Assembly: GCA_001414345.1 (NCBI GenBank)
Contig: LLCB01000037.1
Location: forward strand, 62,001-126,000
Source: Hymenoscyphus infarciens
Lineage: Eukaryota > Ascomycota > Leotiomycetes > Helotiales > Helotiaceae
DNA: 64,000 nucleotides
Direction: 5' to 3'
Shown in pieces: positions 45,948 through 57,215 of the stretch. Below the pieces are notes generated by a model that saw nothing but the letters and a program-made list of their open reading frames with translations, searched no databases and was not told the DNA's origin. Made by a program: the position numbers and the translations under genes. Numbering within the stretch: position 1 is the stretch's first letter; each line of letters begins with the position of its first letter.

Positions 45948-48431
45948 TTAAACAATAGTAACAGAACCTGTCAACTTCAAGTCCCGAGAACTGAATCCAA
46001 CAGAGATACCAAATTCTCCAGCTGGGATGACCCAATCTTGGGTATAGATATCCCAGTAACTTAAATCTCTTCTCAGCAAGCTGAATGAAACAGTCTGGCT
46101 AGCACCAGCCTCAAGCTTGACCTTCTCGAATCCTCGCAACTGCTTTGGTGGTGTACCAGCTGGTGCGGACTTTGGAAGGGAGATGTACAATTGTGGAACC
46201 TCGGCACCGGCGACAGAACCGGTGTTGGTGAGGGTGACAGTGACGTTATACAAAGATTCCCAAAGAGCGGGGTTTCCACCTGGGTGGATAGGTTGTGCTG
46301 GGGTAGCGGCTGAGATGGAATCGCAGACTGCATTGATTTGAAGATCAGCGACCGAGAAGGTGGTGTATGAAAGACCGAAACCGAATTCGTAACGAACGCT
46401 CATGTTTTGAGCATCGAAGTAGCGGTAATCAATCTCCAACTTCTCCTCGAACCATGCTTGCCAGTCATCCTTTCCGGTGGTGTTGACAGCGGTGGTTGGG
46501 AGAGCATTGTAATCATCGTTCTCGAGAGCGATGGTGTATGGCAACTTTCCGGATGGGTTGACCTCACCATAAAGGAGATCGACGAGGGAGTTTCCAGATT
46601 CTTGGCCAGCGTAATGGGCGGCGAGGATGGCGGTAACATTGGGGTGGTCAGCGAATGGAAGGTTGTTGATGCCAGAAGAGTGAGTGATGACGACAGTGTT
46701 TGGGCAGTATGCGGCAACGCTCTCGACGACCTCATTTCCCATCCAGTCGGTGTTCAAGGAGAGGCGATCAGCAGCTTCTTCGGCCCAGGTCTTCAAGAAA
46801 ACAAGGCAGACATCTGGGGTGGTTGGGATGACAAGAGTGGAAATATTGGTGGTGGCAATGAGGGTGTTGTTCAAGAACGCCTGGATGATGGCTCCATCTT
46901 CCTTTGCCTTTGCCTTCAGAGCATCCAAAGGAGTAACAATATATGTCAAACGACCGGTTCCAGATCCACCGCCAGCGACGAGTGTTCCGTACTCATAATT
47001 GACCTGGTTGAGATACCCCTGGGTAGTTTCACCAGCATCGTTACCGAAAACACCGATTGAGAGTGGCTTCTTGAGGGGAAGAGTGTTGTTGACGTTCTTC
47101 AACAAGATGGTGGCAGTGGCTCCGAGCTCGCGGATGACAGCAGCGTGATCACCACGGACATCGCGGGAACGGGTACCATTTACAACAAAGTCCTTGAACC
47201 ATGTGTTTCGTGGTGAGACATTGTTGAGATCAACGGTGGATGGATCGACAGAGGGGAAATCTTTGTCTTGGCCAAGGAAGTAGTATGGGGTCATGATTCT
47301 AATGACCATGTCGTCCACGCGGGAAGCGTCAAGAGTACCGTTGGCGACTGCTGTGCTGACGTTGGTGTTGAAGTTTCCGTTGGGGTACAACGCTCCGTAC
47401 AAGCCAAGTCCACCGGGCATATCCATATCAAGACCTGCCTCAATAGAAGGAACACCACTGTGAGTTGCACCCCAATCGGACATGACATATCCTTGGAATC
47501 CTAGCTCCTCCTTCAAGAGACCATTCAGGGCCTTTGAGTTTTGGCAGACGTGAGAACCATTGATTCTTTGGTAACTGCACATGATACTGGCAACACCGGC
47601 GTGGACAGCGTTGGCAAAAGGCCACAAGTATAATTCGTGCATTGTCCGATCATCGATGTTGGCAGAGATGGATTCTTGGATGACTTCGTTGGTTCCGTCG
47701 ACGAAGGTTGGGTTACGTTGTGTTTCCTGTTCGTTTCCGATGAAATGCTTCGCGGTGGCTTGTACACCAACACTTTGGATTCCGAGGATTGATTCCTCCA
47801 TGGCGACACCGGTGAGATATGGGTCAGGGGAGAAGCCCTCCCAGTTGCGCCCTGCATAGGCAGATCGGCCTAAGGGACCAGCGACAGGCCTTATTTGTTA
47901 GAATGTACTACGAGGGTTGATGGGGTCTGAAACTTACGTGAGTGCGATTTGAGCTCCTTTCCCTCTGAATTCCTCTCCCATGGCAACACCACGCTTAAAA
48001 ATCAAGTCGCGATCCCAAGATGAAGCGGTGGAGACACCAGCTGGGAACGTGCTTGCATAATCCGCAACACGAATAGCAAGTGGACCATCTTGAAGACAAA
48101 GTCCATTGAAACCCAGACGTGGAATCGCGACGATGTTTCCCACGCAAGGACCTGGAGTTCCAGTAACCATATCATCCTTTTCTTGAGCTGTAAGCTGAGC
48201 AACGAATGCCTTTGCCTTGACTAAAGCCTCCTCCCAACCACCAATACCAGTTGCATTGGCTAGGAAGATGTTAGCGATTAGAATGTGCAGACGGAATTAG
48301 ACTGTCAACATACGTGATGGATAGACCGGGGGTGAGTGTCCATATTGACCCAAGACAGTTGTGTTGAGGGGCTGAACAACGGCAGAAGCTGTGGCAGCGA
48401 GCGCTGCCAATTGTAGGAATGATGAAAGCAT
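45948..48431 (-). CDS. Secreted beta-glucosidase, glycoside hydrolase family 3
   Basis: This is a secreted family-3 glycosidase that releases glucose from cellobiose and other beta-glucosides. Three exons are read: 48431-48314, 48259-47938 and 47889-45948, introns 54 and 48 bp (GTATGT/CTAG and GTAAGT/AAG). The protein is 793 residues. MLSSFLQLAALAATASAVV is a clear signal peptide, which is why ATG 48431 is chosen over an in-frame ATG 16 codons upstream. GH3 features in order: CLQDGPLAIR, GRNWEGFSPDPYLTG, KHFIGNEQE, and the nucleophile motif GYVMSDWGATHSG with D285. These are followed by the second GH3 domain (QESGNSLVDLLYGEVNPSGK) and a C-terminal fibronectin-III-like domain (PKQLRGFEKVKL). 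Many N-glycosylation sequons are present. Large antisense frames over exon 3 are shadows. Confidence 0.95.
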
Positions 48432-48810
48432 CTTGAGAAACTTCACTTGGTGGTTGATGGATGAAGGATGCTCTTTCAAGGAGGGAATTGGTTCCCTATT
48501 TGTATCTCGTTGGGATCATAGCTATGAAGAAAATAATATCCAGGGAAGACGACACCGGCACAGGTGAGAAATCGGGCAAAGTGGAACAGAGACAGGCATA
48601 TTGGTTAAAGTGGGATTGATCAGGGGCAACCAGTAGGATTTCCAATGAAAGTTTGCCGATGAACATCGATTGTCGAATGATTCCGCTTAAAACATCGCTG
48701 CCAGCCTGCCACTCTTTCACAATTAAAAGTCAGAGCTTGAGCTTGGTGCTCGCATCATTGCACCCGAAGAGCAACCGACTTGGAATTGCATGAACCACTC
48801 AACGGGGAGA

Positions 48811-48840
48811 TGGAGGTGGATAGAGGTGGATAGAGGTGGG
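48811..48840. repeat. Short tandem repeat, three 10-bp units
   Basis: Three copies of a TGGATAGAGG-like unit upstream of the beta-glucosidase gene. Confidence 0.7.
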
Positions 48841-49927
48841 ACTAGACCCTCAAGAAATGATGATCTGGAGTGGATTTTCCCCACCTCCACTCCCTTCCCA
48901 GCCCCCCGGCAGCGGAGATGTGGAGAATAGTGGCAACCCCGGGCTGGGAAATTCTCGGAATCGGCAAGTTTAGAGCTACACGTGAGGAGAAAAAGGACCG
49001 ATGTAAGTAAACCTGGAAGGGCTTCCCCATACCAATGTCTACCCCGCCTATACCGATAGCTGTTGAACCGTTGAAAGAAGCAACGACGGGAGCTGGGAAG
49101 AATGAAGGTTTCCCGCGTCTACGAACCGACATGGTTATCGACCGAAGTTCAACCATGGTGGAAAAGCCTCATGAAATCTTGGGTTTTTGAGAGATCAGCA
49201 GGTCACCTCGGCCTAGTGGGATTACCAAGAACCACTTTTGGTGTTGTGAAGGAAAGTTTTATGGGCCAGAATGGAACCTACCTATTCCCCTCATTGTGGG
49301 TGTAATATGACAGACAGCTAGCATGGCAGATTGGAGCGTAAAGTAAGAGTTTTTGGTATAGTAAAAGGCAGCGTGGTGCTGTCCAACTGACCGCATATCT
49401 CCTAATTCACTTCATGCTTTGGAAATAGGACAATAACGAGAGAGTACTTTGAAGTAGAAGTAAACAAATGAATTGCAAAATGCACAAGGAATCGAACAAG
49501 TGCCCACGTCACCGTCGACGGAGCAGGAGTCAGGACTCAGGACCTTGGGATTGGACCCATGTCATGGACCAGCCCATCATCCCATGCACCTGCTTGCTCT
49601 GCATTGCCCATCCCAACCTGCACCCCAGGCCAGGCCAGGAACGACTTTGCACTCCGAGTCATCAACAACCCATCGACGAAGCCGATTTGATTCGGAATGA
49701 CTCGGGGGATCCGCCTGGATCCAGTTCAAAGGAAAAGCACATTTGGGTGATTTGATCTACCAAGATCACCTTGGCCACTAAGATCGGGATATTCTACGGC
49801 CCGTAGGGCATTGCAAGCAAGATACAGATCCGAGAAGAGAAATTGACTTAGCTCGGCTTTGCAAAGATCAGTTGAAGCGCATCCTGGTGCCTCGACGCCG
49901 TCCACTTCCGGCACTGTCCGCTGTCAA

Positions 49928-49970
49928 GTGAAAAGTGGAAAGTGAAAAGTGGAAAGTGGAAAGTGGAAAA
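49928..49970. repeat. Short tandem repeat, AAGTGGAA-type units
   Basis: Repeated AAGTGGAA and AAGTGAAA units, seven to nine bases each. Non-coding. Confidence 0.75.
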
Positions 49971-49986
49971 CATACGGAGGTAGAAG

Positions 49987-50277
49987 ATGGAGAAAGCGAT
50001 GCATCCCACACCGTACGGTACGGACTATTCCCCGCATCGCAGTAGCGATGGGAAAAGTGTTAGCTGGAGCCCTGAGTTCTCAAGATCCATCATCCGGCCT
50101 TCGTTTGAGGGACTCTCTCCGAAGAATAAGGCCGCGCGCGGGCTTGAAGCTGAAGCGGACGATGTTCATATGCAGTTGACTGCTGCATCCCGAGCATTGT
50201 TGGATGGAGATGATGACCTTCTCCAGCGGCGGCGCGTCCGGATGGCAACTGGGAGAACAGGTAGGACCTTGATTTAA
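49987..50277 (+). CDS. Possible small hypothetical protein
   Basis: A 96-codon ATG frame with an acidic, then arginine-rich end (LLDGDDDLLQRRRVRMATGR). A GTAGGA sequence just before the stop could be a splice donor, in which case this is a first exon. No family is recognised and there is no independent support. Confidence 0.2.
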   Translation: MEKAMHPTPYGTDYSPHRSSDGKSVSWSPEFSRSIIRPSFEGLSPKNKAARGLEAEADDVHMQLTAASRALLDGDDDLLQRRRVRMATGRTGRTLI

Positions 50278-51599
50278 GTCAGCTACTTACGGAGGTAAGT
50301 CAAGGAGCTAGAGAAGAAGAGTCCTGTTAGGTGCCAACCTTAATTTTGCTGAAACGTATCTGCTAGCAGCAGTTGGTCGCCAGTTGATGGGTTCCAGGTT
50401 GTCCTTGTTGCAATTGGTGTTGAATCAGGGACGAGATTTAGGTCGCGAGGCGAGGTTCTACCGGCCACCCCATTTTTCCTTCTATTCCTTTCCCTCCGCA
50501 TCCACCACCTGCATCGCGCGGGCACCGGCATCCCACAACACCACCAGTTCTCCAGGATCCCCACAACTTTATTTCCCCCAACATTTCTCTCCTCCAACAA
50601 GACACCGACAATTCCGTACCGCCGAACGATGACAGAAAACCCCTCCTTGGGAAATGTGGCGACCGAGTTGCGGATTTCCTCTCCCATTCTCACATGATGC
50701 CACTACCTCGAGAGACACAGGTATTCCGAAGGTAAACCACAATTTCTCTTCTTTGCGCGATGAGAGCAAACACCATATACTGATCAATTTTGAAGCAAAC
50801 CTCCTAAAGCCTCTATCGCGTTAACCCGATCCAACAATGAACGCGAAATCGGGTCTCATCGAAGCCTTTCCCCGCTTTCCCAACAATCTCAATTCGAATC
50901 CCTGCCCAAGAACCTCCATCATCGAAGAAGCGCCTTGCGAGAGCGTCCTTTTTTTCCCTTGGAGAGCTCTGGTGATGGCAAGAGACAAATTATACTAAGA
51001 TGGAGATTTGGCGGAGATGCTGTTGCAATTGGCTCTTCCGGGTATCGTGCGGACGCGTCAGGGCTTTTCCCCGCTGTACAAGTGTTTACGGGTATACCAG
51101 CGATCCCATTTTGATAATGGGTTGTAGCGCAGTGTATTGAAAGAGACCTTAGTTCCTCAAACAATGGCTGGCTGGTTTTCCTCCAATCTCCTTTCTCTAT
51201 GATCCTAAGAGTTAGTTATGAGCCTTGGGACAATAAGTAGTGGTTTTATGGGAGCATCGAGTGATAGCAGTTACTGAACAATGCGAGGACGAGGTCGTGA
51301 CGCGGTTTACAACACCTGACCTTCCGAGACCTCGAATCTTTTCACACCCTCTCAATGTGGATCCCTTCTTACACGAGTCCCTTCGAGCTTAAACTGTTAA
51401 TATTAGCATAAGTCAATAAGCTATCAAGATTCTCGAGAAAGGAGAAGATGTCAGTATCATAGCAGAAAATTACTTGGAAACAATGTAGCAACGCTTCCTA
51501 ATAATTTGTTAAGTGATGTTTCAACGTCATTTACCAAGCATCTACACGGATCCGAAAGCAGATTTTACTGTTCTTCTTTCATCTATTCATTTGATTATG

Positions 51600-53930
51600 T
51601 AAACTCCCGATCTAGGTAGTATTAGTATATAATCATCTCTTTATATAAGTGTCAAAACCTAGTATTACTTTACTTAAGGCTAGTAGAGGTTTTAAGTATA
51701 AGAGTACTATAGACGAGACTTTTAGTTTGCTTTTATAAGGTTAGTTATGCGATTGAAACTACAGCTATTCTTTCTATTATAGAATACGGGAGAATTGTCT
51801 AGGCTTTAGAGTTAGATAGAAAGGGCTTTTAAGAGGTAAGAGGTTTAGACGAGGAGAGGTTAATAGAGAGTAAGCAGGAGAAGAGAGTTAGATAGGCTAC
51901 TATACTTCGGGACGAGTGAGTTTTCCTCTTTCACCAAAAGCACTAGGTCTTATGGATTAGAGTATCACTAGCTAACTATATGCTTTCAGATTTATAAACC
52001 TTCGAGATAGTTACGCTGTTTTCGTAACTAAGAACCCCCGGTTAAGTAATCACCTCTCTATCGACGAAAGAATCATATCTCTTAATATTCACCTCTTTCT
52101 AGAAGTTAGAAATCGCTACTAATAAGTTTCAGGCAATTGGTGTAAACTAACCTCTTATACTCGCTACTCTCTTAGACTAAAGAGTCGGTCTCTTCGCACG
52201 AGAATATTAAATCTCCTACCTAGCTAACCGAGTCCTCGACTCCTCTGGCACGTCCGGGAACTAACTTAAGATGAGAAAATCCTCTTCGAAGAAGCACTCT
52301 AGCTCGAAAGAACTTTATAAACTTTCATACCTCTTCTTATTAATAAAGGCCGAGAAACAGTCCTCTTCTATACTACGCTTAGAATCTATACTTAGCTCTC
52401 CTATTCTCTCTTATCTTTTTTTCACTAAATCTTATATACTCGCTCTTTATACTCTATAACTCTCTCTTAATCTCTACACCTCTACTAATACTTAAAAATC
52501 GTACTCATCTGTTGAATTCTATTGAATCGTACGCTAGTCGCATTTTTAGATTTTCTAATACACTTTTTACTATATTACAAAATGTGGATTCTAGCGTTAT
52601 ATCCCCGTTTATAGCTTATTCGTAGTACTAGGCTACGCTTATAATATTTAGATTTAAGAAGGAGTCGAGTAATAAGGTTTATAGAAAGAGAATAGAGGTT
52701 TTAAGAGTAGTATTAGAGAGTTTTAAGAGAAGGTGAGTTAGTACTAGTAAGTTGTTTCTTTTACTTCTAAGTAGCTTAAAAGAATATAGAAGAAGAGAGA
52801 GAAGAGGAATAGAAGTGGATTTGCTAATAAAATTTAGAGAGTTACTTATAGATACTTAATAAGCGGATCGCGGAATAGCTAGAGAAGGATATAAATCACT
52901 CGAGTTTCTTTTAGTTAAGTTTTATTATATAGTCTAATACTACTTTTCTTTGATAAGCAACTAGATAGATTATTAAGCGAGCTTAAGGCTTTTATATTCT
53001 TAATAACGATATGCTTTTTTAATTAGAAAGAGGTTTCTTCGTTTCTATAACGATATTATTAATCTAAGAAACACTTTTACTTCTTACTTATTACGAAGTA
53101 AGCTTAATTAATATACTCTACTATATAAAGGTTACGATTCGCCGACTTTTATACTAGACTACTAATTATTCATCAACTCGTCTATTATTAAATTTAAGAG
53201 CTTAGAATAATTCTAAGATATTTAGTAGTTATATATTATATTACTAGCTATTAGTCTATATAATAGATAAGATAACTATTACGCTAGAGGAACGATAACG
53301 TAAAAGTTCACTTAAAATAGTATAGTCGATAGTATTTAGAATATTATACTACTACGATATATTATTAGAAACTTACTTTAATACGTACTATTTATACTAT
53401 TTAAATACTACGATATCTAATAATATTATTCTTTATATTATTAGTATTTTAATCGATATTATAATAATATCGCGAGGGTACTAAGTATACTAAGGACTTC
53501 GAATTCTTAATTAATTTAAGTAATTCTTTTTTATAAAAATAGAGTATCTTAAATATAAAGAAATAATAGTAGTCTTATAATACTCCGAGTATTATTAATT
53601 ATTAAATATTAAGAAGTTATTAAGAAGAAATACTTAAGTAGAAACTACTTTATATACTATGCTTAATTAGTCTACTTTAAGTGAGGTCTTAGGTATACGA
53701 GTTATTAAAGAGTATATTATATAATATCGCGATATTACTATAGTATTACGACGAAAACTAATACGTACTATTAAAATATTATAATAATATATAATTCGAA
53801 AATACTATAGTATTTTATCACGATAATACTATCGACTATACTAACTTAAAATAACTACTAAACGGTATTATTTTAACTAATAGCGTGTATATAGAACGGA
53901 CTCTACGAATATTAGCCTAATCTATAGCCT
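51600..53930. repeat. Third RIP-degraded AT-rich block
   Basis: About 2.3 kb of AT-rich sequence depleted in CpA and TpG, with normal-composition DNA on both sides. It contains the hAT-like MITE at 53318-53843. The pocket at about 52,500-52,610 is less altered. No coding frame is convincing; the 62-codon frame at 52271-52459 shows no family resemblance. Confidence 0.75.
53318..53843. mobile_element. hAT-like MITE (526 bp), 8-bp TSD ACTTAAAA
   Basis: Terminal inverted repeats TAGTATAGTCGATAGTATT at 53318-53336 and inverted at 53825-53843 are flanked by the exact 8-bp duplication ACTTAAAA (53310-53317 and 53844-53851). An 8-bp duplication is typical of the hAT superfamily. There is no coding frame. 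The right-end sequence ACTATAGTATTTTA plus the following TIR has a relative at 29,990-30,054, right beside LTR copy III. Confidence 0.85.
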
Positions 53931-54895
53931 GATATCACACTCTCATCCGTATTAATTCCTCTGAGAGCATAGCAGTTCCTTCGTCGGGGTTTTGTCCTTG
54001 TAACACGGGGACCTTGGGAAGTTCTAGCAAAATAATTGCTTACTTGTTCTCTCAATAATGGCAACAACCCCGAGGCAAAACAAAAATTCCCTCCCCTTCG
54101 CTACCTCACGCTTCGTCGGCCCCTCCGACTTTCTCATCTTCGTTGCTATCTTCCCAGTCACTTGCAAGAAACTGCTTGCCGAATACACAAAGAAAGATGC
54201 AACTAGTTTGAGCAGAAGCGCCTGGGTAGAGGAGAATCGGCTTTGGGGGGTGGGGGTGGAATCCAAGAAGCTCGCGTGATTGATTGATCGCACCGGGGGG
54301 TTGCCTTGTGGGGGTGTTTCGGTCATTGTTCCGCTAATAATCTACGAAATATTCTTCGATCATCAAAATTATTATTCGAGAAAGGTTGAAGTATCTCATT
54401 AGTAATACTTTCTTTGTAATTCTTGCTCCGTCTCCGTCTCCGTCTGTTTATCTGCGACCTGTTTGTTAAAATGCCGAGAGGTCGGTAAATATTTCGTTTC
54501 ACTGCCGCGGGGACTGCATTTGGGTAAATCTCTTGCAGCACCACATAATTGTAGGATACCGAGTATGCTCACACATTAATCCAATGAGTGACACCAAACA
54601 TGCTTGAGTTTACAACTCATTTAATATATCCCCGCGTTTCATCATCTCTCCCTTGACCCGCAATATGTCCATTGGGCTTCTTGTACCTAGGTTTTCCCAA
54701 CCAATAATTCCTAGATTGACGATCAGCGTTCCCTCGTCGGCAGATAGTATCGTGCGCTACAGATTAGGATCCCTTCTTGAAGAGTTCAATATCGATATAG
54801 GAGGTGCAGAGGCTTAAGTAGTATAAGATTGCAACTGTTCGCTGGATGTCATCTCATCTTGAAAGACTTTGTGTTACGATTTCTTGTTTGCCAAT
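53931..54895. other. Region upstream of tyrosinase gene
   Basis: No supported gene. A 100-codon minus-strand frame at 54024-54326 has one hydrophobic stretch but no family resemblance. The tyrosinase promoter should lie at the right end of this interval. Confidence 0.4.
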
Positions 54896-56422
54896 ATGAT
54901 TTATACAGGTCTTATTTTGGTCTCTTGTCTTCTAGGTGGAATGGTAGCTGGTCCTGTTGAAAAACGGGGGTTTAGTCTCAACCGGTAAGATAAATCAAAC
55001 CAGCCATCGTCCACATACCGTTACTGACTAATCGTATTTTCCAAAAGTGCGCCTGGCCCTTATCCTCTCGATAACACAGACAAGCTTGAAGAGTCTAGCT
55101 TGGCGAAATTCGAGGCATGGCTTGCGAAAAACCCCAGTAAAGCCGGCGGATGTACTCTCGAGAATGCAGTGAGGAGATATGAGTGGTAAGTGCTCTTCAA
55201 CCAATCCTGTGTCAATACAGAAATTGGTTCGCTAAATATCATCCCAGGGGTGACCTCTCTGAGAAACAAAGAAAAGAGTACATCGCAGCTGTACTTTGCT
55301 TGCAAAAATTGCCCCCAAAGTCACCAAGAGACAAATTTCCCGGTGCTCTAAATCGTTTCGACGACTTCGTAGCAACGCACGAGTCAATGGCTTTCGAACT
55401 CCATTCCACTGTAAGACCAGTCTTCCTGGCACTGCAAGGGAACTTATTGCTGATATTTTCGTGCGCAGCCACATTTGTTTACAGCCCATCGCTTGTATAT
55501 TTGGGCTTATGAGAAAGCTCTCCGAGATGAATGTGGTTATACTGGATACCAACCTGTACGCATTCCCACAAGAATTAAATGTCTTTTTATTGAATCGATC
55601 TGATATGTTTTCTTTAGTACTGGAACTGGGGTCGTTATGCTGCTGATCCCATCAACTCCCCTCTATTTAATGGCAACGATTCCAGTATGGGTGGAAATGG
55701 TGGTCCAGACCCATACCCCGGAATTCCTTCCATGAGTTTCGATCCTCCATATGACATGATACCTTCAGCAGGAGGTGGTGGCTGTGTTACCACTGGGCCA
55801 TTTAAGGAGTAAGAACATCTTCGTTCTCTGGAAGGTCCGATGCTAATATTTCGCAGTATGGTAGTCAGTCTAGGACCATTTTCAAAGATCGTCAGTAATA
55901 TACCATCGAATCCCCAAGCCGATAACTTCGGCTCCAACGCTAGATGTCTACGACGAGACGTCAATGTTCATTCCTCGGCGGTAACGTTCGATAATTATAC
56001 ATATGCTCTCATCACGGAGAATCCTACAATTGATAGTTTCCAAGCCAACATGCTGGGAAATAAATCACGAAATGACTGGGGAGTCCATATGGGCGGACAT
56101 TACACGATTGGCGGTGATCCCGGTGGGGTACGTACCTTCAATATCCCTCTCCGTGTCCATAACAATGCTGACCTAGTTCGTACAACAGGATTTCTTCTCT
56201 TCCCCGGGCGATCCTGTCTTTTACTTTCATCATGGAATGGTGGATCGGATATGGTGGATTTGGCAGATGCAAGACCCGGACAATCGCATGAATGTTTTAT
56301 CCGAGAATCCTCCGAAGAATGACACCGTAGATCTTAAATGGACAGCTCCGCCGACGAAGACGTGGGATTTGATGAATAATATTGGAGGGATGAATGGAGA
56401 ACTTTGCTATATTTATGTTTAG
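54896..56422 (+). CDS. Secreted tyrosinase (binuclear copper)
   Basis: A type-3 copper oxidase that hydroxylates phenols and oxidises diphenols to quinones. Seven exons are read: 54896-54984, 55048-55185, 55248-55410, 55469-55555, 55618-55808, 55857-56127, 56189-56422, all with GT-AG introns of 48-63 bp. The protein is 390 residues. A signal peptide (MIYTGLILVSCLLGGMVAG) is followed by a KR site that Kex2 could cut. Copper-A histidines are H120 (VATHES), H128 (ELHS) and H137 (TAHRLYIWAYE), followed by GYQPYWNWGRYA. Copper-B has H300 and H304 (GVHMGGH), then FYFHHGMVDRIWW (H327/H328). GGCVTTGPFKDMV and GGDPGGDFFSSPGDP are family signatures that fix the joins at exons 5-6 and 6-7. All copper ligands are present, so it should be active. 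No long frame shows it because every exon is short. It belongs to the short secreted fungal type without a long C-terminal extension. Convergent with the Kex2 repeat gene. Confidence 0.93.
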
Positions 56423-57215
56423 ACGGAGAAACTATTATTAGCTTTACTTGGTATTGGCCAATACTTGGAGTACGAATTGAAGGTTTGAAATCATGGCGAG
56501 TGGTCTTTTGGAGTAGACTCTACGTGTAGGGCTCCATCGTCGAACTTCAGTATATGAGATACAGTCGCAAAACTTCAACAAAACTACAACCACATCAAAA
56601 GAATCCACAAGCTTCAAATACAGGATCATTCAGCGACCCATAGGTCTTCTAAAATCTTCCGTCAATTTCGCAATTTTCTTTGAGGGCGTAAGAAGCCGGT
56701 AAATCCTACCATACTTGCATAATTCAAATTCGAGCTTTTCTCTGAGGACTTCTCCGAGAGGATTTTTGTATTTCCGAAACAACTCCGAGATAGCCAAGAA
56801 GTATATCCAATAAATAAATCCGAGAAAATATACCCGAGATCAAAATATCCGAGATCAAAATATTTCCGAGCTAACTAATTCCGAGCTACTAAGCTTGTTT
56901 CCGAGACACTATTTCCGAGAGAATACTTTAATGTGAAAATTTCCCATTTTAATGCACATATATAATGCCGAGTTCTATTAATACAATCCCCAATCTAAAA
57001 ATGTTCAAATCGCTATGCCTCCAATAACAAACAAGAAAACAAATCTCAGACTACGGTGCTAAAGGAGTGTGCCACAAGTGTGTGGGTGGGTATGTTCAAA
57101 ACCACATCAAAACCAAAAACATTCCAAAGAACTCCAAGCACCTGTCCCAAAGCAAAAACTCACAACTCCAACCCCCAAGAAACAGAACGAAAACCAAATC
57201 CTTATCCTACATTAC
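56423..57215. other. Convergent intergenic region with TCCGAG repeats
   Basis: Lies between the 3' ends of the tyrosinase and the Kex2 repeat gene. The only feature is the TCCGAG cluster at 56753-56919. Confidence 0.5.
56753..56919. repeat. Degenerate ~15-bp minisatellite with TCCGAG core
   Basis: The core (T/C)CCGAG occurs at 56753, 56784, 56819, 56833, 56848, 56865, 56880, 56900 and 56914. From 56819 onward the spacing is 14, 15, 17, 15, 20 and 14 bp, with units such as TCCGAGATCAAAATA. It lies between two convergent genes, so a promoter role is unlikely; it may affect 3'-end formation or be a plain minisatellite. Confidence 0.7.

Larger units (their letters stand above)
48432..51590. other. 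3.2-kb region without a supported gene
   Basis: This should include the beta-glucosidase promoter. Short GC-rich motifs near 48,870-48,950 (CCCCACC, CCCCGG) resemble binding sites of the carbon-catabolite repressor CreA, but this is only motif similarity. Two short tandem repeats lie at 48811-48840 and 49928-49970. The remaining frames of 60-117 codons on both strands show no family resemblance, apart from a weak candidate at 49987-50277. Confidence 0.45.

Noticed and set aside
46407..47060. 217-codon plus-strand frame
   Set aside because: Antisense shadow of the GH3 beta-glucosidase third exon.
54024..54326. 100-codon minus-strand frame with one hydrophobic stretch
   Set aside because: No family resemblance and no supporting context; too weak to call.
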